Of a stretch of 62,325 nucleotides of DNA, positions 37,914-47,186 are shown piece after piece. The stretch comes from Rhodospirillaceae bacterium (lineage in GTDB: Bacteria; Pseudomonadota; Alphaproteobacteria; UBA6615). The notes under the pieces were generated by a model, which saw only the letters and a program-made list of their open reading frames with translations, was not told where the DNA came from and did not search any database. Where the stretch lies: contig PBPM01000051.1 in NCBI GenBank assembly GCA_002724635.1, positions 1 through 62,325 of the forward strand, read 5' to 3'. Every line of letters starts with the position of its first letter. Position 1 is the first letter of the stretch. A program made the position numbers and the translations under genes.

Positions 37914-38702
37914 TCACCAGTCGTTGCGCAGCAGCCGCAGGCTCAGGAAAACGTCCTCCTCGCTGGGCGTGTCACCGAGATCGGGAAACTTCTCCTTCAC
38001 GCCTGCGATCACACCTGGGCTGCCGAGGCGCATGAAGGTGTTGACCTTGCGTTCCTGGCCGAGGGTGGTGACCAACGCATTGTTGGGGTCCTGACCCTCG
38101 ACGTCGGCAAGCAGCGCCTTGGCGGCGGCGTTGTCCTGCTCTCGGTCGAGGGTGAACCGCAGGTTGTTGGAAATGTAGTCGTGACCGGGATAGATGCGTG
38201 TCGCATCTGGCAGCTTCGAGATCTTGTCCCGGAAGGTTGCGAAGAGTACATTGGGGTTGCCCGAATGGCAGTGCCCGACGCCGGCATTGAATACTGTATC
38301 GCCGCACAGTAGATGCGGTTCGTCGTGTTCGCCGAGCAGTGAGATGTGGATCGGCGTGTGGCCCGGGGTCTCTATCACCTCAAGATCCACCGTCTTCCCG
38401 ATCGTCAAATGGTCACCTTCACGCACGCCCTCGTCGATGCCGGGAATCCGGCTGCCGGCATTGTAGGGGCCGATCAGCTTCGCCCCCGTCGCGGCGATCA
38501 CATCGTCGTTGCCAGCGATATGGTCGGCATGTTCGTGGGTATTCAAGACCCGGGTGATGTCCCAGCCAAGGTCCTTGGCGACCGCCAGACATTTGGGGGG
38601 CTCGATCGGATCGATCGCCACGGCCTCGCCCGTCTCGGAGCAGGCGACCATATAGAAGAAGTTGCGGGCCGAATTGCCGGTCCAGATCTGTTCGACGATC
38701 AT
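37914..38702 (-). CDS. Hydroxyacylglutathione hydrolase-like MBL-fold protein
   Basis: 262 aa from the ATG at 38702 (GGGAAAGAG upstream). Metallo-beta-lactamase motif THEHADHIAGND, with further ligands in TPGHTPIHI, CGDTVFNAG and YPGHDY. The layout and C-terminal region match glyoxalase II proteins. It hydrolyses S-lactoylglutathione-type thioesters if it is a true GloB; persulfide dioxygenase-type relatives are an alternative. Confidence 0.88.
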   Translation of the reverse strand: MIVEQIWTGNSARNFFYMVACSETGEAVAIDPIEPPKCLAVAKDLGWDITRVLNTHEHADHIAGNDDVIAATGAKLIGPYNAGSRIPGIDEGVREGDHLTIGKTVDLEVIETPGHTPIHISLLGEHDEPHLLCGDTVFNAGVGHCHSGNPNVLFATFRDKISKLPDATRIYPGHDYISNNLRFTLDREQDNAAAKALLADVEGQDPNNALVTTLGQERKVNTFMRLGSPGVIAGVKEKFPDLGDTPSEEDVFLSLRLLRNDW

Positions 38703-38780
38703 GTCTCTTTCCCGTGAAACCTCGTATGGCCACAAACATACGCGGCCCATAGCTCATTCGCCAGTTTCCGATGTATCGGG

Positions 38781-39872
38781 TTAGTCGATCAGGCCGCGCC
38801 TGCGCATGATTTTGAAAAGGAACGGAACAATCATTACCACCACGGTGATGCGGACGATATGATGGGTCGCGACGAACGCTGTGTCGACGTTGAGGGCTAG
38901 GGCGACCAGGCTCATCTCCGTCAGGCCGCCGGGCGAGAAAGCCAGCACGATGGATTCGAAAGGGATCCCCGTGATCGCGTGTAGCGCGACCGCGAAGATA
39001 CCAGTGACCGTCAGCAGGATCAGCGTCGCAATCCCGCCCAGCCGCAGCACGCGGCCTAAGTCGCGGTATGTCAGCCCGGCGAAGCGGGCGCCGACCGAGG
39101 CGCCTAGCAGGATTTGCGCCACGGCGACGACGATGACCGGCGGCGACGCATGGGTCAGGCCAAGCAGATGAACCGCCGCACTTGCGACCATGGGTCCAGT
39201 GAGGTGTGGTGCGGGCAGGCTTAGCAGGCGTGCCGCGTAAAGTCCGACGATCGCGCTGCCGGCTAGAAGCACGATATCGGCGAGGTCGAGGGGTGACCCG
39301 TCCGCCGAGAAGGTGCGCAGCGTTGGGTCGAAATCCTCGATGATCCGGAAAAGGAAGGGCAGTATCATTACCACTAGGAAGATCCGCGTGGTATGCGCGA
39401 CGGAGACCTGCCGTTCGTCGCCGCCCATCGCGCCCGTCAGAGTGACCATCTCGTTGAGCCCGCCAGGCACGCCGGAGAAGAAGGCGGTCTTCGGCTCAAA
39501 CCCGGCTAGCCGAAAATATACATAGCCTGAGACGGTCGAGAGCAGCACATAGCCTGCCAGTGAGACGAGGGTGATCGGCCAGAGCGCCGCGCGTTCGAGA
39601 ATCTCGGGTGAGAAGGCGCTGCCGAGCAGCACGCCCAGAACGATGATCATGATGGTGCGCAGCCGCACGTCCATGATGGTCTCGATACGCATGAGGGTGA
39701 CCGAACCAGTCGCCATCATGGCCCCGAGCATCCAAGGCAGCGGTAGATTGAGCGCATTGAAGATGGCGCCTCCGACGAAGGCGATCGCAACCGTGCGCGC
39801 GAAGACCGGCAGATCCACGGTCCGCAGTCGCCGGACCGGACTATGCTGCTCGGGCGTGCCGGACTCAGACAT
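38781..39872 (-). CDS. AbrB family membrane protein (ammonia monooxygenase-related)
   Basis: 363 aa from the ATG at 39872. Two repeats with GGAIFNALNLPLPWMLGAMM and LLSLPAPHLTGPMVASAAVH, about ten helices and the SGVPGGLNEMVTL and FSPGGLTEMSLVAL signatures of the AbrB/'putative ammonia monooxygenase' family. Transport function unproven. Its start overlaps the end of the aspartoacylase-like remnant, so the two were once neighbours in an operon. Confidence 0.86.
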   Translation of the reverse strand: MSESGTPEQHSPVRRLRTVDLPVFARTVAIAFVGGAIFNALNLPLPWMLGAMMATGSVTLMRIETIMDVRLRTIMIIVLGVLLGSAFSPEILERAALWPITLVSLAGYVLLSTVSGYVYFRLAGFEPKTAFFSGVPGGLNEMVTLTGAMGGDERQVSVAHTTRIFLVVMILPFLFRIIEDFDPTLRTFSADGSPLDLADIVLLAGSAIVGLYAARLLSLPAPHLTGPMVASAAVHLLGLTHASPPVIVVAVAQILLGASVGARFAGLTYRDLGRVLRLGGIATLILLTVTGIFAVALHAITGIPFESIVLAFSPGGLTEMSLVALALNVDTAFVATHHIVRITVVVMIVPFLFKIMRRRGLID

Positions 39873-40104
39873 TGGCCGGGTCGGAAAAGGAATGGCTGTG
39901 TTCCAAGTAAACCGAAGTCTGCTCAGCGACAAGATGGCAGGACGGCATCATCAGCACGCAGTCGTAATGCGGGCCGGGGCGGCCGCTTTCAATCTTCGTC
40001 ACGAAGGGAATGCCCGTGTTGTCCGCTCGGCAGGCCGAGATGTTGGATGGTTTGAGTTCGACTCTGGTGGCAGCGGCGGTGACGCGGAAGCGCAGCTGGT
40101 CCAC
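39865..40104 (-). pseudogene. Aspartoacylase/succinylglutamate desuccinylase remnant with the core lost
   Basis: The minus-strand frame reads LRFRVTAAATRVELKPSNIS, then ACRADNTGIPFVTKIESGRP and GPH, the family N-terminus, and then without frame change YDCVLMMPSCHLVAEQTSVY, which fits the family C-terminus. The 200 or more residues between, with the zinc-binding HGNE and later histidine, are absent. The frame is open (stop at 39865), so an 80-residue peptide is possible, but the enzyme cannot be functional. Confidence 0.62.
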
Positions 40105-40105
40105 G

Positions 40106-40945
40106 TCACGGCGCGAACTGTTCCTTGAGGATGCGCTCCTCGAGGTTGGTCTCGGGGTCAAACAGAATTTCGAAGCTGCGTGTACGGTCTTCCCGGATAC
40201 TTACCTCGGTCACGTTTCGGACCTCGAAGTCGTCCGCCGTTGCGCTCACCGGCCGCTTCTGGGCCTCGAGAATCCGGAAGACCACGTCGGCGTCGTGGGG
40301 CAAAAGCGCACCGCGCCAGCGTCGCGGGCGGAATGCACTGATCGGGGTCAGTGCAAGGATTTCCGCGCTCAGGGGGATGATTGGCCCGTGCGCCGAGAGG
40401 TTATAGGCCGTACTGCCGGCCGGCGTCGCCACAAGTGCCCCGTCGCAGATGAGCTCGGGCATGCGCGCGACGCCGTCGACCAGTATCTCAAGTTTCGCCG
40501 CCTGGTAGGTCTCGCGCAGTAGCGATACCTCGTTGATTGCCACGGATTCCTGGCTGCTGCCGTCGGTTGTTCGCGCGGTCATCAGCAGCGGATAGAGGGT
40601 CACCGCCTGCGCCCGTTTCAGGCGCTTTGGTAGTTCTTCCGGTTTATACTCGTTCATCAGGAAGCCCACCGAGCCGCGGTTCAGCCCGAAGACTGGGACG
40701 TCAGTATCGATAAATCGGCGCAGGGTCTGCAGCATGAAGCCGTCGCCCCCTAGCGCCACGACGACGTCGGCTTCGTCGGGGGCGACGCTTCGATAGGCGG
40801 CAGTTAGTTCCTGCAGCGCCGCCTGCGCGCCTTCGAACCCAGCCGCGACGAAAGCGATGCGGTCGGTGGCAATCTTGCCGGACTTGTCGGGTGATGTCTG
40901 GGACACGGTCTCGCACGCATAAACAGGGCTGGGCCGTTGGGCCAC
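40106..40945 (-). CDS. nadK: NAD kinase
   Basis: 279 aa. It makes NADP from NAD. The GGDG motif lies in [17 protein letters not shown], the NE/K region in [11 protein letters not shown] and the conserved [21 protein letters not shown] follows. The alphaproteobacterial C-terminus is normal. It reads into the remnant of an aspartoacylase-like gene. The length is slightly greater than usual owing to the N-terminus. Confidence 0.95.
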   Translation of the reverse strand: MAQRPSPVYACETVSQTSPDKSGKIATDRIAFVAAGFEGAQAALQELTAAYRSVAPDEADVVVALGGDGFMLQTLRRFIDTDVPVFGLNRGSVGFLMNEYKPEELPKRLKRAQAVTLYPLLMTARTTDGSSQESVAINEVSLLRETYQAAKLEILVDGVARMPELICDGALVATPAGSTAYNLSAHGPIIPLSAEILALTPISAFRPRRWRGALLPHDADVVFRILEAQKRPVSATADDFEVRNVTEVSIREDRTRSFEILFDPETNLEERILKEQFAP

Positions 40946-41046
40946 GGGAATCGCATTATATCTTAGCCATATGGTGACAAACCAGCCGTTGTCGCGGGTT
41001 CGGCGCGTCGCAGAATCATTTGCCCCGCCCGTTCCGAAGGACGACC

Positions 41047-41247
41047 CTATACGAGATTCATATATTTGCCGGTGCTGAGCCTTGCCGACGCAGTCGTCTC
41101 GATGCGGGCCAGCGAGGTGCCGCTGGAAAACTTGCCTCGGAACTGGCTACTTTCCCCGTAGGTAATGAAGTCACAGGCCGCCCCGCGGCCGAACTGGTCT
41201 CCGAAGGCGAGTTCCGCAGTCAGCAACGCGACTAGGGATGCGGCCAC
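41047..41247 (-). CDS. Possible small exported protein
   Basis: A 66-codon frame from the GTG at 41247. Its first residues ([16 protein letters not shown]) look like a signal peptide, and one cysteine lies in the mature part. No family is recognised, codon use is unremarkable, and no clear ribosome site is seen. It lies in the 363-bp space between nadK and moaA, which otherwise shows nothing. Confidence 0.3.
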   Translation of the reverse strand: MAASLVALLTAELAFGDQFGRGAACDFITYGESSQFRGKFSSGTSLARIETTASARLSTGKYMNLV

Positions 41248-41308
41248 GACCGCGAATTGGATAATGCTGGAAATCCTCGGCGAGAAATAAATGTAGGGGC
41301 CGTTCGGT

Positions 41309-42358
41309 TTACCCGCCCGTCACGCTCATGTGCCGGCCGACCGCCGGCGCATTGCTGCGCCGGTCGATGACGAAGTCATGGCCCTTGGGTTTACGTCCGA
41401 TCGCCTCGTGAATGGCCTCGGCCAGCAGCGCGTCGTCCTCGCCGGCGCGCAGGGGCGCACGCAGGTCGGCGGCGTCGTCTTGGCCCAGGCACATGAAGAG
41501 CGTGCCGGTACAGGTGAGCCGGACGCGATTGCAGGATTCGCAGAAATTGTGGGTCAGTGGGGTGATGAAGCCGAGCCGCTGTCCGGTTTCCTCTAGGTCG
41601 AAATAGCGCGCTGGGCCGCCGGTCGAATGATCGGATTCAGTCAGGGTCCAGCGTTTCAGTAGGTCCGCACGGACCATTGAGAGCGGCAGATACTGGTCGA
41701 GCCGCTGCTCGCCGATCTCACCCATGGGCATGACCTCGATGAATGTCAGGTCGAAGTCGCACTCGCCGCACCAGGCGATGAGGCGGTCGATTTCGTCGTC
41801 GTTGACGCCCCGTAGCGCCACTGTGTTGATCTTGATGGCGAGCCCGGCCTTGCGCGCCGCGGCAATGCCGTCGAGCACTTGGTCGAGGTCACCCCAGCGG
41901 GTGATCGCCCGGAATTTGTTGGGGTCGAGCGTGTCGAGGGAGATATTGATTCGTCGCACGCCCGCGTCGGCCAACGCGTCCGCGTAGCGCGCAAGCTGGG
42001 TTCCGTTCGACGTCAGTGTCAGTTCGTCCAGCGCGCCCGTGTCGAGGTGCCGACCGAGGCGCCTGATCAGCCACATGATGTTCTTGCGCACCAAGGGTTC
42101 GCCGCCGGTCAGTCGCAGTTTCCGCACGCCCAGATCGACGAACGCACTGCATAGGCGATCAAGCTCCTCGAGCGATAGGATATCGGCTTTGGGCAGGAAG
42201 GTCATGTCCTCGGCCATGCAATAGACACAGCGTAGATCGCAGCGGTCGGTCACCGATACGCGTAGGTAGCTGATCGGCCGGGCAAACGGGTCTACCAGCG
42301 ACCGCTGATCCGCGTTCGTGCCCGGATTGTTCGCATTTTTCGACAGTTCAGTGTTCAT
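41309..42358 (-). CDS. moaA: GTP 3',8-cyclase
   Basis: 349 aa radical-SAM enzyme of molybdenum-cofactor synthesis. The first cluster is held by Cys40, Cys44 and Cys47 ([12 protein letters not shown]); the second by the C-terminal cysteines of [19 protein letters not shown]. The chain ends in the Gly-Gly needed for activity. It opens the Mo/W region (41-54 kb). Confidence 0.95.
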   Translation of the reverse strand: MNTELSKNANNPGTNADQRSLVDPFARPISYLRVSVTDRCDLRCVYCMAEDMTFLPKADILSLEELDRLCSAFVDLGVRKLRLTGGEPLVRKNIMWLIRRLGRHLDTGALDELTLTSNGTQLARYADALADAGVRRINISLDTLDPNKFRAITRWGDLDQVLDGIAAARKAGLAIKINTVALRGVNDDEIDRLIAWCGECDFDLTFIEVMPMGEIGEQRLDQYLPLSMVRADLLKRWTLTESDHSTGGPARYFDLEETGQRLGFITPLTHNFCESCNRVRLTCTGTLFMCLGQDDAADLRAPLRAGEDDALLAEAIHEAIGRKPKGHDFVIDRRSNAPAVGRHMSVTGG

Positions 42359-42545
42359 AACCGTTTATGTAGTGCATTTAGTGAACGGAATGTAGGGTGC
42401 GAAGCGGGTCTGTTTAGTCGCGTCGGCGAAGAATCCCGGTATTCCGGCGTTTTCCGTTAGCCCTATGGCTGCGTTTATCCTGAAACGGAGTAGCTTTTGT
42501 GCCACACTGGGGAGCCATGCAGTTGGTGAACTGAAACGTCCCGCG

Positions 42546-43667
42546 TCAGTCTGGCGGCGGGGACGGTTTGGCCCGCGGCGTCGGCGTCTCGATTCCGCGC
42601 GCGATGCCCAGCGGCGGAGGCGGGATCGGGGCGCTTGGCTTTATCCGGGGCATAGGCCCAGTGATCTCAGCCCATTCGAGCACCGTGCGGTGCATGCGCG
42701 TCACCTCCTGTTCGAGTGCCGCGACATCTAACTTGGCCCGCGCATCCCCGTTGATGACGAGATGCGCAGCCCGCGCGCGCTCGAATGGCGCGCGTATCGT
42801 GGTCGGTTCGTCGAGTATACGCGCCACGAGATCGCCCAGCTGAACCCCGACCCCGAACGGCTCGACGACCATCGCCGCAAGCGCACCGCGGATCACGCTA
42901 TCTTCGTCGGTCGCGAACAGCAGCAGGCCCCGCTGCTCCGCCGCCGCCGCCAGCGTCTCGACCGGGGCGGAAGGTAGGAGGCCACGGTCCAGTAGGATAG
43001 CGCTGGTCGTCGGCGCGAGTTCGGAGATCCTGTTGTTGACCGCGTTATGCAAGACTGAGACCGGCAGCGCCATGATGTCCATGTTCTGATGTTGGGCTAT
43101 GGCACGCAGTTCTTGCAGGCGGGCCTGGATTTGGCTGTCGGCGGGGTCGATTGGGATGGCTACCGTCCGGACTTCTGGTAGAATCTCGCGGATCAGCATA
43201 AACTGTTCGTTGTGGGTCACACCGGAGACGATGCCGGTGACGTTGTGCCGCCGGTGCACACGCTTGTAGCCGTCAGCAATTTCCAGCGAGACGCCCGCGA
43301 CCACCAGGTGGACCTGATTGTCAGCCGCGACTGCCGCCTCGATCGAGGGGACGTTGATCGCCACCAAGACGTCGGCCCCGTCGCGTACAAAGGCGCGGAC
43401 CTGATTCACCGCGTGCGACGGATCGGCGCCCGTGTTGGCCACCTCGATGCGGATCGTGTCCTTCGTCCAATATCCGCGGACGGCCAGCTGGTCTTGCATG
43501 CCGTCGATGATGGCCTGTATCTCCGCGCTGTTGGTGGTCAAGGTTATCGCGACGAAGGGTAGTTCGGCGTCGTTGCTCTGGGCGATTGCGTTGTGAGGCA
43601 TGGCCATGGCCCAAGCCATGGCGAGCGTGGCGATCACGCGAAGAAATCTTGGTGCCGGTCGGGCCAT
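42546..43667 (-). CDS. ABC-type substrate-binding protein, proline-rich C-terminus
   Basis: 373 aa from the ATG at 43667, with a signal peptide ending near NAIAQSNDAE. The fold matches the periplasmic binding proteins of the tryptophan/nucleoside type (TNSAEIQAIIDGMQDQLAVR and DGADVLVAI are typical). A basic, proline-rich tail follows after residue 340. No membrane or ATPase partners are next to it. A GTG 30 bases upstream is an alternative start. Confidence 0.72.
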   Translation of the reverse strand: MARPAPRFLRVIATLAMAWAMAMPHNAIAQSNDAELPFVAITLTTNSAEIQAIIDGMQDQLAVRGYWTKDTIRIEVANTGADPSHAVNQVRAFVRDGADVLVAINVPSIEAAVAADNQVHLVVAGVSLEIADGYKRVHRRHNVTGIVSGVTHNEQFMLIREILPEVRTVAIPIDPADSQIQARLQELRAIAQHQNMDIMALPVSVLHNAVNNRISELAPTTSAILLDRGLLPSAPVETLAAAAEQRGLLLFATDEDSVIRGALAAMVVEPFGVGVQLGDLVARILDEPTTIRAPFERARAAHLVINGDARAKLDVAALEQEVTRMHRTVLEWAEITGPMPRIKPSAPIPPPPLGIARGIETPTPRAKPSPPPD

Positions 43668-43720
43668 GGCCGCAGGGTGGCGACCCGGTCCGGGCACGTC
43701 AATCGGGGTTTTGGGGCTTT

Positions 43721-44569
43721 TTAGCGGGCGGGTGACCGGCGCGGTGCACGAACTGGGGCGAAGGGGTATGCGCCATCCACCCGGAAATCGGCGATGAAGG
43801 CCTGTCCGACGGGTCCGGTCAGCCAGTTGACTAGGCTCTGCGCAGAATCTGCCGCCACATGAGGGTGGCGGTCAGGGGCGATCGGGATGATCGCGTAGGG
43901 ATTGGACAGTTGCGGGCCGCCCTCGAACAGGATCGCTAGATCGCCGCGGTTGGCGAAATTGGTCCACGATCCACTCTCGGTGAAGGTATATGCTGACAGG
44001 ACGCTGGCCATGTTCAGGGTCGCGCCCATGCCCGCGCCGGTCTCCCGGTACCAGTCACCGCGCGTCGTCCAAGGTGCTAGACCCGCACGAGTCCAAAGGC
44101 CGCGCTCGGCGGCGTTGGTGCCGCTCTGGTCGCCGCGGGAGATAAATTCGAACGGGCCGGCCGCGATCCGGGCTAGCGCCGCCTTTGAGTCGGGCGCTTT
44201 GCTGATATTGGCGGGATCGGACTCGGGGCCGACGATAAGGAACCGGCTGGTCATCACAGGGTGGCGGGCGATGCCGTTGCCGCCTGCGACGAATGCTGTC
44301 TCGGCGTCAGGGTGGTGGACGAGGACCACATCGCAGTCGCCGCTGCGGCCAAGTTGCAGGATTGCGCCGGTGCCTCGGACGACGGTCCGCACCGCGATGC
44401 CGGTCTCCGCGCGGAACGCAGCGAGCAGCGGGCCCAGCAGGCCGGAATTGTCGACCGAGGTGGTCGTGCCGAGCAGCAGTGGCCGGTCGGTGTCCGCCGC
44501 GGTCGCTGGCAGCGCGGTCACGACCAGCATGGTTAGGACCAAGAACAGCCGTGCAAGCTGCCTCACCAC
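43721..44569 (-). CDS. tupA: Tungstate ABC transporter, substrate-binding protein
   Basis: 282 aa with a signal peptide ending at ATAAD. TTTSVDNSGLL and FISRGDQSGTNAAERGLW are the anion-binding motifs of TupA; the Thr/Ser set binds tungstate or molybdate. It overlaps the tupC stop; GTG at 44569 or 44566 are both possible. Periplasmic. It feeds cofactor synthesis for formate dehydrogenase. Confidence 0.92.
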   Translation of the reverse strand: MVRQLARLFLVLTMLVVTALPATAADTDRPLLLGTTTSVDNSGLLGPLLAAFRAETGIAVRTVVRGTGAILQLGRSGDCDVVLVHHPDAETAFVAGGNGIARHPVMTSRFLIVGPESDPANISKAPDSKAALARIAAGPFEFISRGDQSGTNAAERGLWTRAGLAPWTTRGDWYRETGAGMGATLNMASVLSAYTFTESGSWTNFANRGDLAILFEGGPQLSNPYAIIPIAPDRHPHVAADSAQSLVNWLTGPVGQAFIADFRVDGAYPFAPVRAPRRSPAR

Positions 44570-45285
44570 AGCAGTTTTCCGGCGACGAAGGCGCGGGCTT
44601 CTGCGGTTTGCGGCGCGGCGAAGAAGGCCTCCGTGTCACCGGCTTCGAGCAGGCGCCCCTTGTGGATGAATAGGATATCGTCGGCGATTCTGCGTGCCTG
44701 CATCAGGTCGTGGGTAGCCATGACGATCTTGGTGCCCGCGGTGTGGAACCCCTCGACCAGCGCCTCGACGGACCGGGTGGCCGCCGGATCGAGGCTGGCG
44801 CAGGGCTCGTCGAGGAACAGGATTTCTGGCTCCGTTGCCCAGGCTCGGGCGAGCGCGAGCCGCTGTTGTTGGCCGCCGGAGAGGAGCCGCGCCGGGCGTC
44901 GGGCCAGCGAGGACAAGCCGGCGAGCGCCAGCGCCGCATCTGCGCGGGCCGTCCGCTCGGCGCGTGCCACGCCATGTGCCGCCAGCGCGTGAGTGATATT
45001 GGCGATCGCCGAGCGCCGTAGCATGACCGGGCGCTGGAAGACCATTGCTTGTCGCCGGGCATTACGTCGCCCGTCGCGGGCCCAGCGAATCCCGCCGGAC
45101 GTAGGTTGTAGGAGTCCGTGACACAGGCGGAGCAGCAGGCTCTTGCCTGCGCCGTTGGGCCCAAGGACCACGGTGCGTCGGCCGGCCTGAAGGGTGAAAC
45201 CCACGTCATCGAGCAGGCGCGTGCCGCCTGCCTCGAAGACCAGATGTTCCGCCGTGAGGGGCAGGATGGAGGCGGGGCTGCTCAT
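44563..45285 (-). CDS. tupC: Tungstate ABC transporter, ATP-binding protein
   Basis: 240 aa from the ATG at 45285. Walker A is VLGPNGAGKSLLLRLCHG, signature LLSGGQQQRLALARAW and Walker B ILFLDEPCASLD, followed by the H-loop ATHDLMQARR. The ATG overlaps the tupB stop (ATGA). Confidence 0.92.
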   Translation of the reverse strand: MSSPASILPLTAEHLVFEAGGTRLLDDVGFTLQAGRRTVVLGPNGAGKSLLLRLCHGLLQPTSGGIRWARDGRRNARRQAMVFQRPVMLRRSAIANITHALAAHGVARAERTARADAALALAGLSSLARRPARLLSGGQQQRLALARAWATEPEILFLDEPCASLDPAATRSVEALVEGFHTAGTKIVMATHDLMQARRIADDILFIHKGRLLEAGDTEAFFAAPQTAEARAFVAGKLLW

Positions 45286-45992
45286 GCTAAGGAGGACTGT
45301 TTTCTGGTGCCGGTTTTGATCATCTGCACCGCGGCGTTCGCGGCGAGCGCCAAGGTCAGCAGTACGATCCCGAGCCCGAGCGCCGTAGAGAGATTGCCTT
45401 TGCTGGTTTCTAGCGCGATGGCGGTTGTCATCACCCGCGTGGCGTGATCGATGTTGCCGCCGACGATCATCACCGCGCCGACCTCGGCGATAGCGCGCCC
45501 GAACCCGGCTAGGACGACAGTAGCGAGGGAGTAACGCGCATCCGTGATTAGGGTCGCTACGCTGGTCAGCGGGCTGGCGTCGAGGGAACGCAGATGTTCG
45601 CCATATTCTAGCCATAGATCCGCAACTATCTGGCGGGTGAGCGCTGCGATGATGGGCGTCACCAGGATTGTCTGGGCGATGATCATCGCCGCGGGCGTGA
45701 ACAGCAGCCCGAGGACACCCAGCGGACCCGCCCGGGACAAGGCCAGGAATACGATCAGGCCGACCACCACTGGCGGTAGCCCCATGAATGTGTTGAGTAG
45801 CAGGATGACGGCGCCGCGCCCGGGGAAGCGCGCGAGCGCCACCAGCGCACCGAGGGGAAAGCCGATCAGGCACGCCAGCGCGACCGCGGTCAGACTGACG
45901 CGCAGCGACAGGCCGACGATCGACAGGAAGTCGGGATCGAAGCTGACCAGCAGGGCGCCGGCTTCCGTGAAGGCCGTGACAAAGATATCCAT
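45282..45992 (-). CDS. tupB: Tungstate ABC transporter, permease
   Basis: 236 aa with about five membrane helices and the EAA loop GRAIAEVGAVMIVGGNI, which contacts the ATPase. The N-terminal segment LRVSLTAVALACLIGFPLGA is typical of molybdate/tungstate permeases. First gene of tupBCA; divergent from fdhD, 232 bp apart. Confidence 0.92.
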   Translation of the reverse strand: MDIFVTAFTEAGALLVSFDPDFLSIVGLSLRVSLTAVALACLIGFPLGALVALARFPGRGAVILLLNTFMGLPPVVVGLIVFLALSRAGPLGVLGLLFTPAAMIIAQTILVTPIIAALTRQIVADLWLEYGEHLRSLDASPLTSVATLITDARYSLATVVLAGFGRAIAEVGAVMIVGGNIDHATRVMTTAIALETSKGNLSTALGLGIVLLTLALAANAAVQMIKTGTRKQSSLA

Positions 45993-46190
45993 GTCTCTAG
46001 CGGTATAAATTCATGAGAAAATATCGAAATGCCAGTCACTATTCGAATTCAAATATTATCTAGGGCGGCGGGTTCCAGCCTGTCCACTTCCCTTTGTGTC
46101 ATGGCCGGCATTGTTCCGGCTATCCACGTGGGGTGTAGCGCAACCGGATGACGTGATACCCGCGAGTGGTGCGGGCATGGCCAAAACTCT

Positions 46191-46218
46191 TTGTCACTCT
46201 CGCGGGTTGTTCTAGATT
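46191..46218 (+). promoter_or_regulatory. Candidate promoter giving a leaderless fdhD mRNA
   Basis: TTGTCA (46191-46196) and TAGATT (46213-46218) are 16 bases apart. Transcription would begin about seven bases on, at 46225, the A of the fdhD ATG. No Shine-Dalgarno sequence precedes that ATG, which fits a leaderless message. Confidence 0.35.
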
Positions 46219-46224
46219 CGGATC

Positions 46225-47091
46225 ATGCGTTCCAACGATCCCATCCGGCCCAACCCCGACGATCCAAGCCTGACCGAGCCGGTCTGCGGTATCGATCAGG
46301 ATGGTAACCCGATCAGCGCGCGGGTGGTCGTCGAGCGGCCGCTGACCCTGTTTCTGAACGGGCAGGAGATCGTCACCATGATGACTATCGGCGACTATCC
46401 AGACTATCTCGCCGTCGGCTACCTGGCAAACCAGAACATGCTACTGCCCGACGACGAGATTACCGGCATCGACCATGACGACGACCTCGGCGTGGTGGTG
46501 GTGCGGACCGACCGGGAGACCGACTACGAGGCGCGGCTGAAGAAGAAGACTCTGACCAGCGGCTGCGCTCAGGGGACAGTCTTCGGCGATCTGATAGAGA
46601 GCCTCGAGGGTATGGTCCTGAATCCCGATGCGGAGCTACGCACGTCGTGGCTCTATGCACTTACGAAGGCCATTAACACCATGCCTAGTTTGTATCTCGC
46701 CGCCGGGGCCATACATGGCTGCGTCTTATGTGCGCGGGATACGCCGCTGATCTACATGGATGATGTCGGCCGCCACAACGCGGTAGACAAGATCGCCGGC
46801 TATATCCGGCTCAACGGCGTCCCGGCCGACGACAAGATCTTATACACAACCGGGCGTCTCACCTCCGAGATGGTGATCAAGACGGTACACATGGGCATCC
46901 CGATTCTGGTATCGCGCTCGGGCTTCACCGCCTGGGGAGTCGAACTCGCCCGCGAGGCGAACCTTACCCTGATCGGCCGCGCGCGCGGCAGGCGCTTCAT
47001 GGCGCTGGCGGGGGAAGGGCGGATCACCTTCGACGCGGATGCGGGGGATGATCCGCAGGATGAAGGCGTATCCCGGCGAGGTGCCGCATGA
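46225..47091 (+). CDS. fdhD: Formate dehydrogenase sulfurtransferase FdhD
   Basis: 288 aa accessory protein that transfers sulfur to the bis-MGD cofactor of formate dehydrogenase. The family regions are visible: NGQEIVTMMTIGDYPDYLAVGY, a single cysteine in TSGCAQGTVFGD where many members have two, GAIHGCVLCARDTPLIYMDDVGRHNAVDKIAGY and LTSEMVIKTVHMGIPILVSR. Downstream, its stop overlaps a short coupled frame. Confidence 0.93.
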   Translation: MRSNDPIRPNPDDPSLTEPVCGIDQDGNPISARVVVERPLTLFLNGQEIVTMMTIGDYPDYLAVGYLANQNMLLPDDEITGIDHDDDLGVVVVRTDRETDYEARLKKKTLTSGCAQGTVFGDLIESLEGMVLNPDAELRTSWLYALTKAINTMPSLYLAAGAIHGCVLCARDTPLIYMDDVGRHNAVDKIAGYIRLNGVPADDKILYTTGRLTSEMVIKTVHMGIPILVSRSGFTAWGVELAREANLTLIGRARGRRFMALAGEGRITFDADAGDDPQDEGVSRRGAA

Positions 47092-47186
47092 CCAGAAATG
47101 CGACCTTGCGGCCCGAAGACGAGTGGGCGTTCCGTTGGCCACTTGCGCTCTGGGTCGCGCCCTGTTCGATCTCCAGTGCGGAATGA
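47088..47186 (+). CDS. Small coupled reading frame between fdhD and mobA
   Basis: 32 residues (MTRNATLRPEDEWAFRW and then a short hydrophobic run). Its ATG overlaps the fdhD stop in ATGA, and its TGA overlaps the mobA ATG in another ATGA. This two-sided coupling suggests it is translated at least as a relay for mobA. A short membrane protein often sits here in relatives (recollection), so it may be a truncated version. Confidence 0.4.
   Translation: MTRNATLRPEDEWAFRWPLALWVAPCSISSAE

Noticed and set aside
44563-45873. A 436-aa version of the tungstate ATPase
   Set aside because: The upstream part overlaps tupB in another frame with no family motifs; the ATG at 45285 in an ATGA overlap is the start.
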